From assembly GCA_015698045.1 (NCBI GenBank), contig BLAL01000319.1, positions 124,001 through 188,000 of the forward strand: a DNA stretch of 64,000 bases, written 5' to 3'. The position numbers and the translations under genes were made by a program. Origin of the DNA: Rhizophagus clarus (Eukaryota > Glomeromycota > Glomeromycetes > Glomerales > Glomeraceae). This document shows, piece by piece, positions 20,371 through 33,773 of this stretch (its first letter is position 1; every line of letters begins with the position of its first letter). The notes under the pieces were generated by a model, which saw only the letters and a program-made list of their open reading frames with translations, ran no database searches and was not told where the DNA came from.

Positions 20371-21443
20371 ACTTTTCCTTTTCATTTTTGTTTTTTTATA
20401 TTTAATTGTAATAATGGCTGTAATGCTGGCCGGAATTAAATGATCAGCATACTAATTTCCTTTTTTGGAATACTTGTGAAACCAACCTGGCCAGATTTTT
20501 GCAAGGGAAAATATTTCCTTTTGGGGATTCTGTGTAATGTCATGTGATAATATGGCCAATAAAAATAAGATTACACAATTTAAATTTATTTATACAGATA
20601 TTCTAAACGTTATAAATATTTTTAATTATATAGATTTTATGATATTTAATTTACTTTTTTGCAAATTTTGTTTGTTTATTTTTATTTAATTTGTTATTAA
20701 GGAATTGATATAATACTTAATAAGAACAGGTTTTCATAATACTGTAAAATTATAAAATATATACTTTTTAAAAATAAGTGTTTCTATTGATTTGTAATAA
20801 CATTTGTAAAATATTAAAAATAAGCTTTTTCTATAAGCATTTCTAAAAATTATTAAAAAAAAACTACTATCAATTTTTCTTTAATTGAATATAGAAGTTC
20901 TTGCTCTTACATTTATTTTTTTTTAATCGTTTTTTGAAAATAACTAAAAGTATATTATTTAAATAATATTTAAAAGAAAAAATAATAATCAATAAAGATA
21001 AAAAAATCATGAAAATAAACATCTTTATTAATTTTATTAATTATATGATTATAATAAAAAAGAAATGTTTATTTTTATAATTTTATGATATATTAATTAT
21101 TAATATTATTTAACTAAATATTCAAATATAATATATTATAATAAATATTCAAATATATTAAAATCTTGTACTCTTCTATATATAATACTTATCTATATAA
21201 TATACTTTAAATATAAGTTTAAATTTTTAAAATTTGCAATATACTTAGAATACTATAATTAATAATATATAATATACAATTTATATAAATTATATAACTT
21301 AATATTTATTATTTGTAAATAGTTTATAACTTATAATTTTATTATATGATTTTAATAAATCAAAAAAAAAATATTATATAATTTATATTTTTAATTTATT
21401 TATAAAAAAAATAATAATAAAAAATTATAAAATAATAATATTG

Positions 21444-21482
<39 letters not shown>

Positions 21483-22596
21483 AATAAAATATAATAAAAA
21501 AATAGTTAAAAAGATGTTTTAAAAAAAATTTAATTTTTTAAAAAAAAAAAAATTTTAATTTAATTCATAATCTTGTATAAAAAGTAAAGAATTTAATTAT
21601 TAAAAACTAGAATTAAAGTTATATATAATAGTATATAATAATAGTATAGAATCTGAAAATATGGTAAATTAAAGTACTAATTTTTTAAATATGATATAAA
21701 AATTAAAACCATTAACATAAAATTATACCATTTGGCTAACTTTTTACCAAAAGTTCAGTAAGATTATCAATCATTAAAAATAACTTTTTATAGACCAAAA
21801 AGTAAAAATCCATTATTTGTAATATTAAAAATAAGGTTTTTTTTCTTTTTAAACTTATAAGTAAGTCATTTTTAGTACTTAAAAAATTTACTAAACTTTC
21901 AATAAAAAGTAAGTCAAATAGTATAATTTTATATTAATAAACTTAATTTTTATATTATATTCTAATAATTAATACTTTGATTTGCCATAATGTTAGATTC
22001 TGCACTATTATATAATTAGTTCTGATTTTCAACATAGGACTCTTTACTTTATATCTGAATAACAAATTAATTATTTTTTATTAATTTATTATTATGTTAT
22101 ATTACTAATAAAATATTGCATATTAAAAATTGCTATAAATTACAGATAAATTTATTTGCAATGATGTAATACATAATACAAATCATATTTTTCATTTTTT
22201 CTATATATTTTATGGATAAATATTTTATTAATTGTTACATAAAAGTTTAAGGAAAAAACTATTTTATGCCAAATTTGAGCTAATTTTTGCTTTATTCGAT
22301 ATGCTTATTATATAGTAATTTAAGTTTCTGCAAATTTTACTTGCATTACAAATGAAAGGATAATTTTTCCTTTTTTTTGCATTAATATAGTATAAAGTTT
22401 ACTAAAAAAAAAAATCTTATATTCTAAAATTATCATATTTATAATTACTTTATCTGATAATTGTTTTATTAAAAAAACTTTTCAGTCATAAGTAAATAGT
22501 AATAGGATTCTGTAAATTACTTTAATTAGATTAATTCCTAGGAAATAAGGTGCTGAAAAATTTTGATTAAAATTCTAAGATTAATTGTATTTCACC
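20371..22596. other. AT-rich intergenic stretch, no gene seen
   Basis: A and T homopolymers are common, including a poly-A run of about 40 at 21,446-21,480. No ORF or RNA gene is supported. Confidence 0.45.
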
Positions 22597-22798
22597 TAGT
22601 GTTGCCTGCCGTAAATAGTTGTAAGTCCAAAAATCAAGTAATTATAATGGTTGTAAATCAGAATTATCATCTTTCAGTTAACCACAATAGCATAGTATTT
22701 AGTATTTACAACCAAATTACAACTTATGTTTATAATATTACAACACGCTTAGGTTGTAATTCGAATATAATAATTACTACTTACGGCACGCAACCTTA
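22597..22798. mobile_element. hAT-like MITE, 202 bp, with 8-bp target duplication
   Basis: The ends match as imperfect inverted repeats: TAGTGTTGCCTGCCGTAAAT at the left, TAAGGTTGCGTGCCGTAAGT reading in from the right (about 18 of 22 match). ATTTCACC is found at 22589-22596 and again at 22799-22806, a perfect 8-bp direct repeat just outside the ends, as hAT transposons make. A second inverted pair (GGTTGTAAAT) is internal. The ORF in this stretch is a by-product of the element. Confidence 0.7.
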
Positions 22799-22806
22799 AT
22801 TTCACC

Positions 22807-25740
22807 CTCAATTTCCAAGAAAATAACCCAAATATTGATCGTCAATGATTCCACGTGATATTTACTGTAATATTCTGTATGAGACATCATGACCTTTTCA
22901 CCTATTTTGATTATCTATTAATTGGATTTCTCGTTATACAACCTTATAATTGTTTTCAAGATTAACAATTTATAAATTGAAGAAACTTTTTGATCATCGA
23001 AAGATGACGAATCAGATATACAGTATACAGATATTTTATTAAATTACTGTACTGTACTTCAGTAATTACGGAGTTGGCATATCAGGAGTATATCAGGAAT
23101 AAATCAATGTATAACAACTATCAAGACATTTCACTCTTACCAAAGCTTTATAAGTGATCAATATTTAATATAGTTCGGAAATTTCTGTCATCATTTAACT
23201 TCCGTGAACTATAAGATACAAATAATGTGTAAGTGGACAAATCATAATTTTTACGGTTATGTAAAATTGCAGATTTCAGCCTTCAGCCCTAATTGCAAGA
23301 AATTAATTATCAATTCCCATACATGGGACCTAGTACCGAAGTCTGAAGATATTAAAGTAGATCAAGAATCATATGATTATTTGTAATTTTCGATTCGAAA
23401 AAAAACATACAGAAATGTACAAATAAAATTACAAGATTTAAAGCCATTGTCACATTTTTCTGTACAAATAATTCTCTGTTTTCTAATAATTATTCTAATG
23501 AAACAAAAAGTTTTATGCAACAATAATGCAACTTATTCGGAAATTCTTTTAGGAGATGTTTGGTATAATTGTTTGTTTATAAAAGATGTAATATAGAATT
23601 GCATATTGGCTTGAAAACGGCAAATAATTAATTTAATTAATTTATTGTTTATATACTATATATGAAATAATTTCCACCTTAACAACCGACAGGCGAAAAC
23701 GGCAAGTAAACTTTAATTTCCATATAAGGTAACAACAAATAAAAACCTTTTTTTTTCCATAAAAAAATTTATCCGAAATGATATTATTTTACACTGATAA
23801 TATTTGTTGTAAACAAACCACCACCAGCAGTAAAGAAGATTTTATCAAGCCTTTTTATTTTATGCATTAAAAAAAAATAATGTAACGTAAAAAAAAAATG
23901 GGTTGACTTATTGAGTTGCTTCATAATATCATGCAAAAAAAGTTTCAAACATTAAAAGCGAATCAAAATAAAGAAGCATAAGCATAAAAAAAAAGTTTAG
24001 TAATACATTAAATAATGCGTGACACGAATTTTTCAGATGACGTTATAAGTTTATTTTGACGATTTTTGACAAAAAATTAAGTTTGTATCAAATTTGCAGC
24101 TAAAGTTTGCAGGTTAAAAGTTTGTAGTTAAAAGTAGTTAAATAATTTGCCGGGGGCGCAATCAAAAATGAGTGAGTGCATTGCATTATTGTTATTTATT
24201 ATGTGCATTGTAGAAATATAATTACAACGTAATACCAGTATACATATATAAATATATATTCGAATTAATTGAATTTATATCTCTCATTGTTGTTGATAGA
24301 GAAACAACGCTCCGGCCGAACAAAAAGCATTTTTAACACCAATAGGGGATAAATCGGGGAACACAAGTATAAAACGATCAACGGCTTGGCATCTTGAAAC
24401 GTAACACACTATTTCTTTTCAAGTTTAATTATTTTTTTTCCATTATTTCTCTATTATTTTCCGAAAGTAGAGACTCTTAAAATTTATTATCCAAAAAAAT
24501 TAATTTTCTTCAAATTTAGAATTTATTATTTCATAAACTTATTTCTATAAAAAGTAAATGGTATTCAATTATTACACGTGGCATTGCTTCATCATTTAAG
24601 GTTTTTTTTGGCGTAAAGAAAAAAAAAAAAATCAAGAAATCCAGCATGTAACTAATTTACAAAAAGAATAAACTCAAAAGATATAAGATCAACGTTCAGG
24701 TATTATGAACGTATTTAGAAAAAGTAATTTTAAATTAATTAAATAATACTAATTATAAATTCCTTTATTAAATTTCGGTCCTTATTTTTAGTAATGACAA
24801 ATGATCAACAAAGATCAACTAGAAGAAAACGGAAAACGAAAGATAATTATAGTAAAATATTTTAAAATCCGAAAATTACATTGTTCAAAAAAAAACGAAG
24901 ATCGATATAATAAACTTACTTATAAGATTAACTCATAAAAACAAATATTTTGACATCTCCAAATCTAAGAAAGATTGATAAGTTTGGACGGGGGAACTTA
25001 CTCATGATATCATTAGTGTAAGGTCACATGATACAAATATGATCTACGGAGATCGGCGGAAAAGTTCTAATGATAGAATTTCCAAAGAAAATACGCCAGT
25101 GTTTATAGAGAGATTAACGATCGTTCCTAAATATAGAAGGTTATCATTTTCGGAGAGTAGCAGTTCTAATACCGAATTAATTTCCGAAATTGATAAAGGG
25201 AGAGAGAGTGAGAGAGAGAAAAGGAAAAAAAATGAAAATAATTTCTTTTTATCAAATCTGCGTATCTCATACTAAATATTTGGATCTTCATATGCACAAG
25301 TAAAATGCACAATTTTTATTTAAATATCAAAAGTGGTTATTAGAATAACCACTTTGTCAAAAGATCAAACATATTTGGATCGGTGAAAAGAAATTTAACC
25401 AAATTTAAATTGGAAGTGATGTGAAACAAAATGTTAAAACTTGTTTAAAAAAATAAGTGTAATAGATGAGTCTTTTTATAGTAATTTTCACAACATTTCC
25501 AATTTTATCCATTGTTACTTGACACAAAAAAAAACTCTCATATAATAAAACCCGTTTTTTAATTACCTAAATAGATATGTGTTTATATATAAATACTTGA
25601 TAAAATATACTATTGCAATTTGTTGCGTTTTCAATTTTTTTAACTACAAAAAAAAAAAAAAAGAAAAAAAAAAATTTCAAAAAAATTTTTTTTTTTTTTT
25701 TAAAAAAAAAAAAAACAAACGAAAGAAAACGCCGTTAAAT
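22807..25740. other. Intergenic stretch upstream of the receptor gene, only weak ORFs
   Basis: Two short plus-strand ORFs lie here. 23204-23386 (60 codons, with WDLVPKSEDIKV) could be a lone exon. 25039-25275 (78 codons) is Ser/Arg/Glu-rich (GRESEREKRKKNENN). Neither has recognisable family features. The rest is AT-rich and includes CACGTG cores at about 22,852 and 24,575. Confidence 0.35.
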
Positions 25741-27108
25741 ATGGAGCAACAAACATTAGAATTCTCAAATTCACAATTAGAACAAATTCATATTAATGGA
25801 GTTACAGCAATATTAACAACTAGTACGATTAGTAATGTAGCAGTATTTGCAATGATATGGTGGATAATAACGCAAAAACATTTTAGACATACAGTAGTTA
25901 CGAGACTAGTATTAAATTTAATTTTATCAGATTTTATACAATCAATCGGATTTATGATGAGTTATAATTGGCTTCGTATAAGAGCAATAAAAGAGGGAAC
26001 ATATTGTGATGTACAAGGTTTCCTCATCAATTTAGGAGATGTTTCTTCGGGGTTTTGGGCTCTCGTAATATGTTTACACACTTATATGCTCGTGGTTCAT
26101 TCTTATGAATATCCTCATTTGGTATTTTTGGCCATGATAATAATATGGCCATTTAATATTGTCATATCTTCTTTAGGTTATGTTATTCAACAAGCTTATG
26201 GAATGAATTTTTATAATAATGCTGGTGGAAGTTGGTGTTGGATTTCTCCTTATTATCCAAATTATAGAATTGGTTTTCATTATGGAATTATTTTATTTAA
26301 TGCTGCCGCCATGATAATTTTATATACCATCATGTTTGCCGTTATTTATAGACGTCAAGGTTCGATGGCCACTCAAGGTTCAAAAAAAGTTTTACAGAGT
26401 GTTAATAAAAAATTAGTTTGGTATCCTATAGTATATATCATTTTAGTATTTCCATTAGCTCTTCGTAAGTATTTATTTATTATTATTTATGGTTTGTTTT
26501 TTTTTTTTTTTTTTAGAAATAAATTACTTAAATTTTATTAAATATTATTATTATTAGAACGTATTGTTGCTATTGCAACCGAAGATCCAAATGTATGGGG
26601 TACGGATTAGTAAGTTGACTTTTTTATTTTATTTGAATTCGAAATTTTCTTTTTTTTACATTTATTTACGATAATATTATTTATTCTATCTAGTTTGATT
26701 CCGGCTGCATGTATATTTACGAGCGCTGGTTTGGTGAATACTGTAATTTATGGAATAACACGTAACATCGTATCCGTAAAACCCGTAATAGATAAACTTC
26801 GTAGATTTACCTCTAGTTCCTTTCCATCTTCGATATCTGATTCTGCTACCATGACAAATATGTCAAATATTCATAATAATTCTTTACAAAAATCTGGTGA
26901 ATTCTTTTCTACGGTAATCACTGGTGGATCCGGAAATGATGTTGATCCTATGGCTTCTTTTATTTCAATCACAACTACTCAACAAGTACGAATAAGTTAC
27001 TTGGAACCTCCCGTAATGCTTGAAACTGATGCAAGTTCTGTAATAACTCCTCCAAGTCCTACTCATTCATCCGAACCATTAAATAATAATTTATGCAATA
27101 ATCCTTAA
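25741..27108 (+). CDS. Seven-transmembrane G-protein-coupled receptor, cAMP/glucose-receptor-like
   Basis: I place three exons: 25741-26464, 26558-26609 and 26694-27108, joined by GT-AG introns of 93 and 84 bases, giving 396 residues in frame. Seven hydrophobic helices are visible: near ILTTSTISNVAVFAMIWWI, LVLNLILSDFIQSIGFM, GFWALVICLHTYMLVV, VFLAMIIIWPFNIVIS, IILFNAAAMIILYTIMF, YPIVYIILVFPLAL and CIFTSAGLVNTVIYGI. Conserved-looking Cys residues in YCDVQGFL and WCWISP could form the usual loop disulfide. The WCWIS phrase and helix plan recall Dictyostelium cAMP-receptor and fungal Gpr1/Git3 type receptors. The long Ser/Thr-rich tail after helix 7 suits phosphorylation. The Met at 25741 is chosen because the frame upstream is a Lys-rich artefact of A-runs. 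The ligand is unknown. Confidence 0.75.
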
Positions 27109-28090
27109 TTAATTATTAATTAATTCTTATTTATTTTTTCTTTATTGTAATTTTATTAACTAAAAAATTTGTAGGATATTTTAAATGTATAAAAAAGAAA
27201 TATATATAATAATATGTACATATATTTTTATTCGCGTATCTCTTTGATTGTTCCATTGTATGTTACGCGTTTCTACTTAATGTCAATTATCATCGGTTTC
27301 AAAAAAACAATTTAAGAATCATTATAATCAATATACAGAAAATAGATTCCCATTTAATCCATTTATCGTATTCTTGTAATACAAACATTCTTTTTTTAGA
27401 CTAACTCAGTTTGCTAGTTATCTTGGCGGTTATAAACTTTTTCCCTAATTTATACCAAATAAAGACATATTAAAACTTATTTATTTATTTATTTTTTTTT
27501 TGAATGAGTTAATGGTTTTAGTATTGTTTTAATATTGTGTTATTATCTGTATACTGTATATTATAAACAAATATCTTTATATATTAGTTACCTTCTTATG
27601 ATTGTTATAGTAACTACGTAATATTTTTCATTTTTAAATGAAATAAAGAAATTAGGAAATAATATGCTGAAAATCGACAAGCCTCGTACTTTGCTTTGTA
27701 CTATTGCTGCTACACAATTTTCCATGGGTTTTTTTTTTGTCAATCTCCCGAATTTGAATTATAAAATTCCGGTAAATCTAATGACTTCTAATCGTTATTC
27801 TTTAATAGAATTACATTTTATAATAAATGTTTTCCCGTTCAAAGCTATTCTTTTTTTTTAAAAAAAAATAAAGTCTTTCATAAAAAATGTTGACTAATTT
27901 GTTTAGCATAGAGAATGGACAGCTTTTTGGAAATGCACCCCCGTCTAATTGCGTCACATTTGACGATTTTCTAGGTAATAATCTTCGATTTTAAATTTAA
28001 GTTTCGAATTTTATTTTTTTTTTTTTCTTACCCTCTTCTCTTCTTTACTCCTTGAAAAAAAAAAATTAAATCCAAATTTTTAATATTACA
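27109..28090. other. Intergenic stretch between receptor and thiolase genes
   Basis: AT-rich, with no supported gene. The ORF at 27664-27861 is short and unconvincing. The last 200 bases, with a CT-rich block at about 28,018-28,050, are the probable promoter and leader of the thiolase gene. Confidence 0.4.
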
Positions 28091-29976
28091 ATGACAACTT
28101 CTCAAAGAAAATCATATGTGATTGGGGTTGGAATGACCAATTTCATCAAACCACGTGGTCAAGTTGATTATCCTGGTAAGTTCCCCATCTCTTTTGTCGA
28201 AAATTACAAAATTTATTAATAATTTTCCCTTAATAGATATGGCCCGTGAAGCTACGGTTAAAGCATTGATGGATGTCGGTAAAACTTATGATGTAATTCA
28301 GCAAGCATATGTAGGTTACTGTTTTGGAGATAGTACCTGTGGTCAACGTGCTGTTTATCAACTTGGTATGACTCAAATTCCCGTCATGTAAGATATAAAA
28401 TCTTGATTTTTAACTAATAATTTTTAATTAGAAACTTGATTATTTAATCTTTTTCTCTTTTTTTTTTTTTAAAAGAAATGTGAATAACAATTGTTCAACT
28501 GGATCAACTGCTTTGTTTTTGGCTCGTCAAGCAGTTGAATTTGGAATTGTTGATTGTGCTCTTGCGTTAGGTTTTGAAAAGATGGCAAAAGGTAAATATA
28601 TTTATTTATAGTAAAGTCGTCTCTTTATAATCAAAATATTTATAATCGAATCGTTTGTTTATGATCAAATATAATCAAATCGTTTATTTATAGGATCAAT
28701 CACTTCCGCCTTTAGTGATCGCACTAATCCAATTGGTAAACTTTAAACTGGATTTTTTACCAATTTGTTGTCATTGGAAATTATAATTAATTAATTATTT
28801 ATTAATATAGATACTACTGTATCAATGTTGTCGGAAACTCGTGGAATTACCAATTCACCTTTTACAGCTCAAATATTTGGAAATGCTGGAATAGAATATT
28901 GTGAAAAATATGGTGCTACTGCTGAACATATGGCAAAAATTGGTGAAAAAAATCACCGTCATAGGTAATTTTTATCTTTAAAAAAAAAAAAAAAATTTTT
29001 AATAAGAAAAAGTATTAATTAAATCATAATAATTGATAATTATAGTGCAAAGAATCCTTACGCACAATTAAAAGAAGTTTATTCATTAGATCAAATAAAA
29101 TCTTCTCCACAAATTTTTGGTCCACTTACAAAACTTCAATGTTGTCCAACTTCAGATGGATCAGCGGCTGTTATAGTAGCATCGGAAAAATTCGTTTTAG
29201 AAAATAATTTACAAAATCAAGCAATTGAAATTGTTGCTCAAGAATTAGCTACTGATTCTCCTAATTTATTAGAATCGAAAAGTTCTATTGAATTAACTGG
29301 TGCTGATATGACTAGAAGAGCTGCTAAACTTGTTTATAAAAAAGCTGGTATTACTCCTGATGATATTCAAGTTGTTGAATTACATGATTGTTTTAGTGCT
29401 AATGAGGTATATTAAATTTCACCTTTTTGTGGATATTTTTATTCGTTGATCATTGATATCTTTTGTCTTTTTTAAGTTAATCACTTATGATGCTCTCGGA
29501 CTTTGTAAACCTGGAAAAGCTCATGAGTTGATTGATTCAAATGATGTTACATATGGTGGTAAATATGTGATAAATCCTTCGGGTGGTTTGATTTCTAAAG
29601 GTCATCCTCTTGGTGCAACTGGATTAGCTCAATGTGCTGAATTGGTATGTTTACTATGAATACGCTATATAAATTTTTTCTATAAGATTAATTAAAACTT
29701 TTTTTTTTTTTTTAGGTCTGGCAATTAAGAGGATGGTGTACGAATCGACAAGTACCAAATATTAAATATGCATTACAGCATAATATTGGACTTGGTGGTG
29801 CTGTTGTCGTAACTGTTTATAAACAGGCTGAATTACCAAATAAACATGATGATAAAGAAGGTTGGAAACAAAGATTTAATTATAATCCCGCTGTTGAATC
29901 AAGAGGTACAACTGAAAAAGATTTTAGGAAAGTTTGTTCGAAACAAGTTAGTGAATATTTGATCGCAACGGCTAAA

Positions 29977-29982
<6 letters not shown>
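28091..29982 (+). CDS. Peroxisomal SCP2/SCPx-type thiolase
   Basis: I place eight exons: 28091-28175, 28237-28387, 28476-28591, 28694-28735, 28811-28964, 29046-29406, 29477-29644 and 29716-29982. All introns are GT-AG, and the frame holds for 447 residues. The catalytic set of the thiolase fold is complete: nucleophile Cys85 in [13 protein letters not shown], His296 in [10 protein letters not shown] and His346 in [10 protein letters not shown]. The N-terminal [10 protein letters not shown] is typical of the SCPx/thiolase-like branch. The protein ends in AKL, a peroxisomal targeting signal type 1. It would cleave 3-oxoacyl-CoA with CoA, in beta-oxidation of long or branched acyl chains. No SCP2 sterol-carrier domain follows, so this is the thiolase-only form. 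The ATG is the first in frame after a promoter-like stretch. Confidence 0.85.
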
Positions 29983-30017
<35 letters not shown>

Positions 30018-30087
30018 TTTATTATTATTATTTGATTTAATTTGTTCATTATAAAAATAAAAGATTTTTTTTTTAAAAAAAAAGTGA

Positions 30088-30126
<39 letters not shown>

Positions 30127-31069
30127 ATTTAGAAATATTTTTATTATGTTTTGGGATATTATAAAATATCATCACGATATCAAAAATAGGTAATCTCGAA
30201 ATTTATTTTGTATAATTTTTTTTTGGATTTTTCGAATCAATTTTAGAAGATTTGATTAATTTGATCAAGAATCATGTTTAATTTGCAATAGTGAGGGGGT
30301 GTATGCACACAAGTCTTAGGCATGATACAAATAAATATTTGTATGGCATTTTTGATCTTAAGATGTAACTATAAACTCCGAGATCAAGATAACAATGGAA
30401 TAATGACATTATTGACATGTAAGGGTCTTAACAAGGAGTCTTGATAATTGACACATAGGGGATGTAGGGGTTAGCGTAGAGTTCTTGACACGGATTTTGA
30501 CATAAAGGAGTCTTGGGATTTAAAGACGATTATAAAGGGGGTGTCGCCGTGTCGTACAAGATCAGACATTTTCAACATGTGACTGATGATCGTCATAGAA
30601 TAAATAATTTGAACATTCAGAACTTATAAACTTTCATATTTGGAGAGAGTGCCACAACCTTTAAATCTACTTGAAAGAAATTTTTTAAATATAAAGTCTC
30701 GCTTTACCGTATAATAATATATCGACGAGATTATCAAACACGTTTGACAATTTCTAATAACTTTCTTGGGATAAAAAGATCTCAAGACGGAGAATCAATT
30801 TAAATGTTCTCAGTTTCATTTTATCTTAGAAAGCAGAAGCAGATCATAAATACTCCGAAAATAAGATTCGCGTTTTTAAAAGGTGATGAAAGTATCGTTT
30901 TAGAAGAAAATATTTTTTATTTGAAGAACATCTTAGAAAATTTTAAAGAATTTCTGGAAGAGAATAATGGTGATGTGAATGGAAAATATCTGGAAAAACA
31001 TGATAACGATCTTACGCACACATTTCTAATTTTATTATAAATGTTAATTTTACCGGAAACATTGGATAC

Positions 31070-31260
31070 CATGCAAATTCGTAAATTCAAGAGCATTGCT
31101 CGGCACTATTGTGGAGTTTTATATAAGAAAAACTAGACCGATACGAGTTATTCGACCAATCAAAATGGAAGAAATTTTATATAATTTTCATAGTGATGTG
31201 ATTGAACGTTCTACTGGTCCATGGGCTGCGCCTGTATAAGGCGAAAATAAATCTGATTGG
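31070..31260 (+). mobile_element. Ty3-like reverse-transcriptase remnant (old, worn)
   Basis: A short in-frame string, DVIERSTGPWAAPV, matches the start of the Ty3/gypsy reverse-transcriptase palm (IERSxSPWAAPVVLV). The surrounding sequence shows no other clear domain and no LTRs. A very old fragment with several breaks. Confidence 0.35.
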
Positions 31261-31265
31261 ATCAT

Positions 31266-31302
31266 CCAAAATTTAGAACTTCTGAGAAGTTCTAAATTTT
31301 GG
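31266..31302. repeat. Perfect 18-bp-arm hairpin
   Basis: The arm CCAAAATTTAGAACTTCT is followed by one G and then its exact complement. It sits 16 bases before the minisatellite and just after the Ty3-like remnant. Confidence 0.8.
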
Positions 31303-31317
31303 ACAAATTACTACGAC

Positions 31318-31600
31318 TCAAGGAATTTAAATTGTGGTATTAGGATACAACTTAAAAGAATTTAAATTGTGGTATAGGAATCTGAGAAGAAATACAACTT
31401 TAAGAATTTAAATTGTGGTATAGAAACATGAGAAGAAAAACGACTTTAAGAATTTAAATTGTGGTACAGAAACATGAGAAGAAATGAAACATGAGAAGAA
31501 ATACAACTTAAAGAATTTAAATTGTGGTATAGAAACATGAGAAGGAATTACAACTTAAAGAGTTTAAATTGTGGTATAGAGATCCGAAATAAATTATAGC
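31318..31600. repeat. Minisatellite, about six units with AATTTAAATTGTGGTA
   Basis: The phrase AAGAATTTAAATTGTGGTAT followed by AGAAACATGAGAAGAA and ACAACTT recurs about six times with small changes and unit lengths of about 35-60 bases. No coding role is seen. Confidence 0.75.
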
Positions 31601-33773
31601 GTAAAGAACTTCTTTCTTTAACTTCTCTCTCTAAACAAATAAAAAAATGCCTCGCTTATACTACCATAATCGCCGCAACCACCATGATTGCCTTAGAAGT
31701 TCAAGCGCAAGTAGTTTAGTTCTTACATGAATTAATAGCAGAGAAAAAAGGATATCAATGACACTAAAGAGAATCTCGCTTCATAGGAATAAAGTTCACG
31801 CTTCAATCCAAACGTATATTCTGCTAATATTCTCTTTATTTTAAATTTTAAAGATTGTTTTTACCCGCATGGTATCACATAGATTACACTATAATTTTCA
31901 AAAATGATGATTAAACAATTTAAGTCATACGAAGTACCATGAAATTTACTGAGATGTCACAAATAAGATTTTAGACCAACTCTTGAGTCTGACCATGGAG
32001 AAATTTGGAGAGTATATCCAACAATGGTAGTTGAAGTTGGTTACAAACAGAGCATTCGAAAGTAGCACTTTACTTTTCAAGAAATATCAATTCAGATCAT
32101 GATGTCCATTAATGTGCATAACTTAGGAATCGGATGGTGGCGTTGTTATTGTTGTTGAATTGTTGAACTGCAAAATCCAGATCCGACACACTATTTCACA
32201 TTTCTCGATAAACTCATCATACAGTATATAACGTTTCTCATCAACATGTTATATGATGGAGGTCTTAACAGTTTTTTCGCGGATTTGACCTGAATTTATG
32301 AGAACTTCAATTAAAATATGAGATTCAACGCATAACTATTAAAGAGTATCTATCCGGACATCTAATTAATATTCAGTGATTCAGTGGAAATTATCCGTTA
32401 GACAGACTTGCAATCAAGATAGGTGAACCTATATTTTTTGTTCGATGCCACATTGCCGATTTTTCATTGTTTGGTCGAAGTCTTGAAAGTGCATGGATAT
32501 TTTTTTGCTGTAGTAGGCGTGCATAATTGACAATATCGATGATTGAGACCAGTGTTGGGATTGGACATTTCTGGATATCCAATTGGACATATGTTCAATT
32601 GTCCAATTATTTTTTTGTATCATTGGATTTTATATTGTGCAGACGGATTTGGATATGTCGATTATACCAATTGGGCATTGTCCAAACCGTATCGTGGAGT
32701 TAATGTTGGAATAAATAAATCTATTTTTTAGACGAAGGTGGATTACATATCATGTCAATTGGATTGTAAAACAAAACTATGGAATGTTCAAATCATCATG
32801 TAATTTATATTTATAAAAATAAAGCACATCCCCATAGATAGATTTCACAATATATAATTGCGTTTTACTTCTACACATATTTTTTGGGTGTTGTATAGAC
32901 ATTGAAATTTGGGATATGATCTCTGTTATTTTCGTAACGCATGAAGAAATACTCGATTATATAAAGAGTCAGGCGTTAATCCTTACAGCATGTATAAAAT
33001 AAAAATTCGGATTCAAAAATAAAAAGTTTAAAGTAGGAAATAATAACTTCAATAAAGATCTTAAAAAATGTGGAATAGGAATGAAATTAAAATTATCTTC
33101 GTCTCAATAAAATTTACTTACGATTTAATACATTATTGTTTTGAATCCCGATCTTCTATAAAGATAAAGGATTAAATAAACTGTAAAGGGATATTGATAT
33201 ATTAATAAAAACTAAAACACTTTTATGCAACTTTGCCTTTAAGTGATAGTCACATGATTTTTTCGGTTGTTTTTTCAGCATTACAATCATTCGGCCAGCA
33301 CTAAAAATTAACTATGATGGCACGTGATATTTGGTAGCGAAAAATAAGTATGGAATTTTTTTTAGCTTATATAGTAATCAAAATCCGAAATAATGGTATA
33401 TCAATTACACGTCTCATATTTCCATTTTCCTATAAGCTTACCATTATCTGTTTTATTTGTGATGATGTGAATATACTAATTGAAGCATCTCATCAAAAAT
33501 CGATTGGAATAACCAGAATGATTTTTACGATAAATTGTCGTCATATTTTGAGAGGTGTAATGATGATTTGTCTTAAAATTTTTAAACTATTCGTAGAAAG
33601 TATCAACAATCGTCCCGATAAAATTTTATAACATTGTTAGATCAGAATTAAAAGTAACTTTGTCGATTTGTCGGAATGATATTTTATTAAGAATTTAAAA
33701 TAATAAAGAATAAAAAATAAAAGAATTAATTCTTCTACAAACAAATGTGTAACAAATTCTTTAAAATAATATT

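Larger units (their letters stand above)
29983..33773. other. Long intergenic stretch with worn repeats
   Basis: It starts with two long A runs (about 29,980-30,012 and 30,098-30,123). A weak plus ORF at 30804-31040 is unrecognised. From about 31,070 a worn retroelement remnant, a perfect hairpin and a minisatellite are listed separately. A possible hAT-type end (CAGTGTTGGGATTGG, about 32,549) is followed by an inverted AATTGGACA pair at 32581-32608. An ORF at 33350-33631 is hydrophobic and unrecognised. Confidence 0.35.
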
